From JAIPEL01 sp050115795 (GTDB lineage: Bacteria > Desulfobacterota > Desulfobacteria > Desulfobacterales > CAFBRK01): a DNA stretch of 5,594 bases. Position numbers and translations under genes: made by a program. Below the pieces are notes generated by a model that saw only the letters and a list, made by a program, of their open reading frames with translations, was not told the DNA's origin and searched no databases. This document shows positions 4,344 through 5,594 of this stretch, in pieces. The stretch's first letter is position 1; every line of letters begins with the position of its first letter. The DNA lies in contig JASFPT010000260.1 in the NCBI GenBank assembly GCA_050115795.1, positions 1 to 5,594 on the forward strand, read 5' to 3'.

Positions 4344-5594
4344 CTACATGCAGCACACCTCCGGCGCCGCCGCATCGATCTGACATTCGATCGCGTCATC
4401 GGTGAAGTGCTTCAGCGCGATGGCGCTGGTCGGGCATTTCGTGTTGCACAGTCCGTCGCCCTTGCAGATCACCGGGTTCACCCAGGCCTTTCTGCCCTTG
4501 GGGGTGTCGACAAATTCGATCGCCCCGTAGGTGCAGGCGGTGATGCAGGCGCCGCATGCCACGCAGTCGTTCTGGGCCACCTCGGCCACGGCGCCCGATG
4601 CGACGACGGTGTCCCTGGACAGCAGCGTCAACACCCGGCCGGCGGCGCCGTAGGCCTGGTTGATCGTCTCGGGAATGTGCTTGGGATAGTGCGCCAGTCC
4701 GCACAGATACACCCCGTCTGCGGCAAACTCCACGGGCTTGAGTTTGACGTGGGCTTCCTTGAAAAAGTCGTCCGGGCTGAGTCCCACCTTGAAAAACCCG
4801 GCGATCTTCTGGGTCGACGCCGAGGGAATCACGGCGGCGGCCAGTGAAAGGCAGTCGGCGTCGATCTCGAGCTGCTGGCCTAAAATGGCGTCCGGCAAGG
4901 TGACCCGCAGCACCTCCCGGCCCTCCGCCTTGGCGGCTTTCACCTTGGGCGGGTTTTCCGGGTCGTAGCGGATGAACCGGACATGCTTGTCGGACGCCTC
5001 TCTGTAGGCGTCTTCTCTCAGTCCGTAGGTTCTCATGTCCCGGAAGAGAATGTAGATATCCATGTCGGGCTTGATCTTCTTCAGGTTCAGGGCGTTTTTG
5101 ACCGCATGGCTGCAGCACACCCGGCTGCAGTAGTTCCGGTCCTCGTTTCGGCAGCCGACGCACTGGATCATCACCAGGCTGTCTGCGTTGACCACCCAGT
5201 CTTCTTTTGCCGCGATCTTTTCGCCCAACTCGAGATGGGTCACCACCCGGTCATCTTCGCCGTAGAGGTATTCGGTGGGCGTGTAGACCTCCGCCCCGAC
5301 GGCGATGACGGCAGCGCCGTGCTTGATCTGCTTGGTCCGGCCTTCGGTTTCCACCGTGGTGATGAAATTGCCCACGTAACCGGAGACGTCCGTGATGTCC
5401 GCCTCGTGGGAGACGTGGATCAACGGGTTCCGGTACACCGCCCGGATCAGGTCGTTCAGGTAGGCCTGAACGTCGAGCCCCTCCAGGGTGTCATGAATTC
5501 TTCGCGCCATGCCGCCCAGCACGCTGCTCTTTTCCACCAGGTGGACCTCATGGCCCTGCTTGGCGATCGAAAGCGCGCAGGTCATGCCTGCGAT
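4344..5594 (-). CDS. hdrA: HdrA-like FAD iron-sulfur protein (partial, 5' end outside window)
   Basis: HdrA is the flavin-bifurcating subunit of heterodisulfide reductase complexes and of HdrA-containing oxidoreductases in sulfate reducers. The 416 visible residues begin inside the FAD Rossmann motif (IAGMTCALSIAKQGHEVHLVEK, then LGGMARRI), so the N-terminus and first glycines are missing. The HdrA-typical cysteine cluster follows (QCVGCR at about 5150-5165, then YCSRVCC about 25 bases downstream). The FAD domain closes with GVYLCGLAHYPKHI. The C-terminus carries a ferredoxin domain. Its first motif, CVACGACITAC, is complete. Its second, CKGDGLCNTKCP, has Asp where the second Cys normally lies. 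The protein ends EVCCM. It is cytoplasmic, with no membrane segment. mvhD follows after 147 bases, as in other hdrA-mvhD pairs. hdrB and hdrC are not in the window, so activity on a disulfide is unproven; an electron-bifurcating role with the NuoEF module is an inference. Confidence 0.93.
   Translation of the reverse strand: MAGMTCALSIAKQGHEVHLVEKSSVLGGMARRIHDTLEGLDVQAYLNDLIRAVYRNPLIHVSHEADITDVSGYVGNFITTVETEGRTKQIKHGAAVIAVGAEVYTPTEYLYGEDDRVVTHLELGEKIAAKEDWVVNADSLVMIQCVGCRNEDRNYCSRVCCSHAVKNALNLKKIKPDMDIYILFRDMRTYGLREDAYREASDKHVRFIRYDPENPPKVKAAKAEGREVLRVTLPDAILGQQLEIDADCLSLAAAVIPSASTQKIAGFFKVGLSPDDFFKEAHVKLKPVEFAADGVYLCGLAHYPKHIPETINQAYGAAGRVLTLLSRDTVVASGAVAEVAQNDCVACGACITACTYGAIEFVDTPKGRKAWVNPVICKGDGLCNTKCPTSAIALKHFTDDAIECQIDAAAPEVCCM

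Overview
All real genes in this window lie on the minus strand and read from right to left as one probable operon: hdrA (5' end outside the window), mvhD, nuoE-like, nuoF-like, a small [2Fe-2S]/2x[4Fe-4S] NuoG/HoxU-type subunit, and fdhD (3' end outside the window). The high G+C content, the pairing of HdrA with MvhD beside NAD-linked Nuo/Hnd subunits, and a UGA-encoded selenocysteine point to a strict anaerobe. A sulfate-reducing or syntrophic member of the Desulfobacterota (former Deltaproteobacteria) fits best. This placement is an inference from gene content, not from a marker gene.

Layout: 4344-5594, the C-terminal part of HdrA (FAD, characteristic cysteine cluster, two C-terminal ferredoxin-type clusters). 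4197-4343, a spacer with three perfect inverted repeats. 3423-4196, MvhD, read through an in-frame UGA (4140-4142) as selenocysteine, with a bacterial SECIS-like hairpin just downstream; the protein carries an unusual winged-helix-like C-terminal extension. 3241-3422, a noncoding gap with one hairpin. 2788-3240, NuoE-like [2Fe-2S] protein. 841-2778, NuoF/HndC-like NADH:FMN subunit with extra ferredoxin domains. 206-844, a NuoG/HoxU-like electron-transfer subunit, starting inside the NuoF stop codon (ATGA). 1-222, the N-terminal part of FdhD, starting at TTG within the end of the previous gene.

How the genes fit together: NuoE, NuoF and the NuoG/HoxU-like protein form the usual NAD(H)-oxidising or -reducing module of soluble hydrogenases and formate dehydrogenases. 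MvhD and HdrA form the electron-entry and flavin-bifurcation module known from the Mvh-Hdr complex. FdhD delivers sulfur to the molybdenum/tungsten cofactor of formate dehydrogenase. The most economical reading is a cytoplasmic, flavin-based bifurcating or confurcating complex linking NAD(H), ferredoxin and probably formate. The formate dehydrogenase catalytic subunit and HdrB/HdrC are not in the window, so the substrate side is inferred only.

The point most easily missed is the selenocysteine in MvhD: an ordinary gene call would start at the internal Met at 4121 and lose the first 25 residues, including the metal-binding C-x2-U motif.
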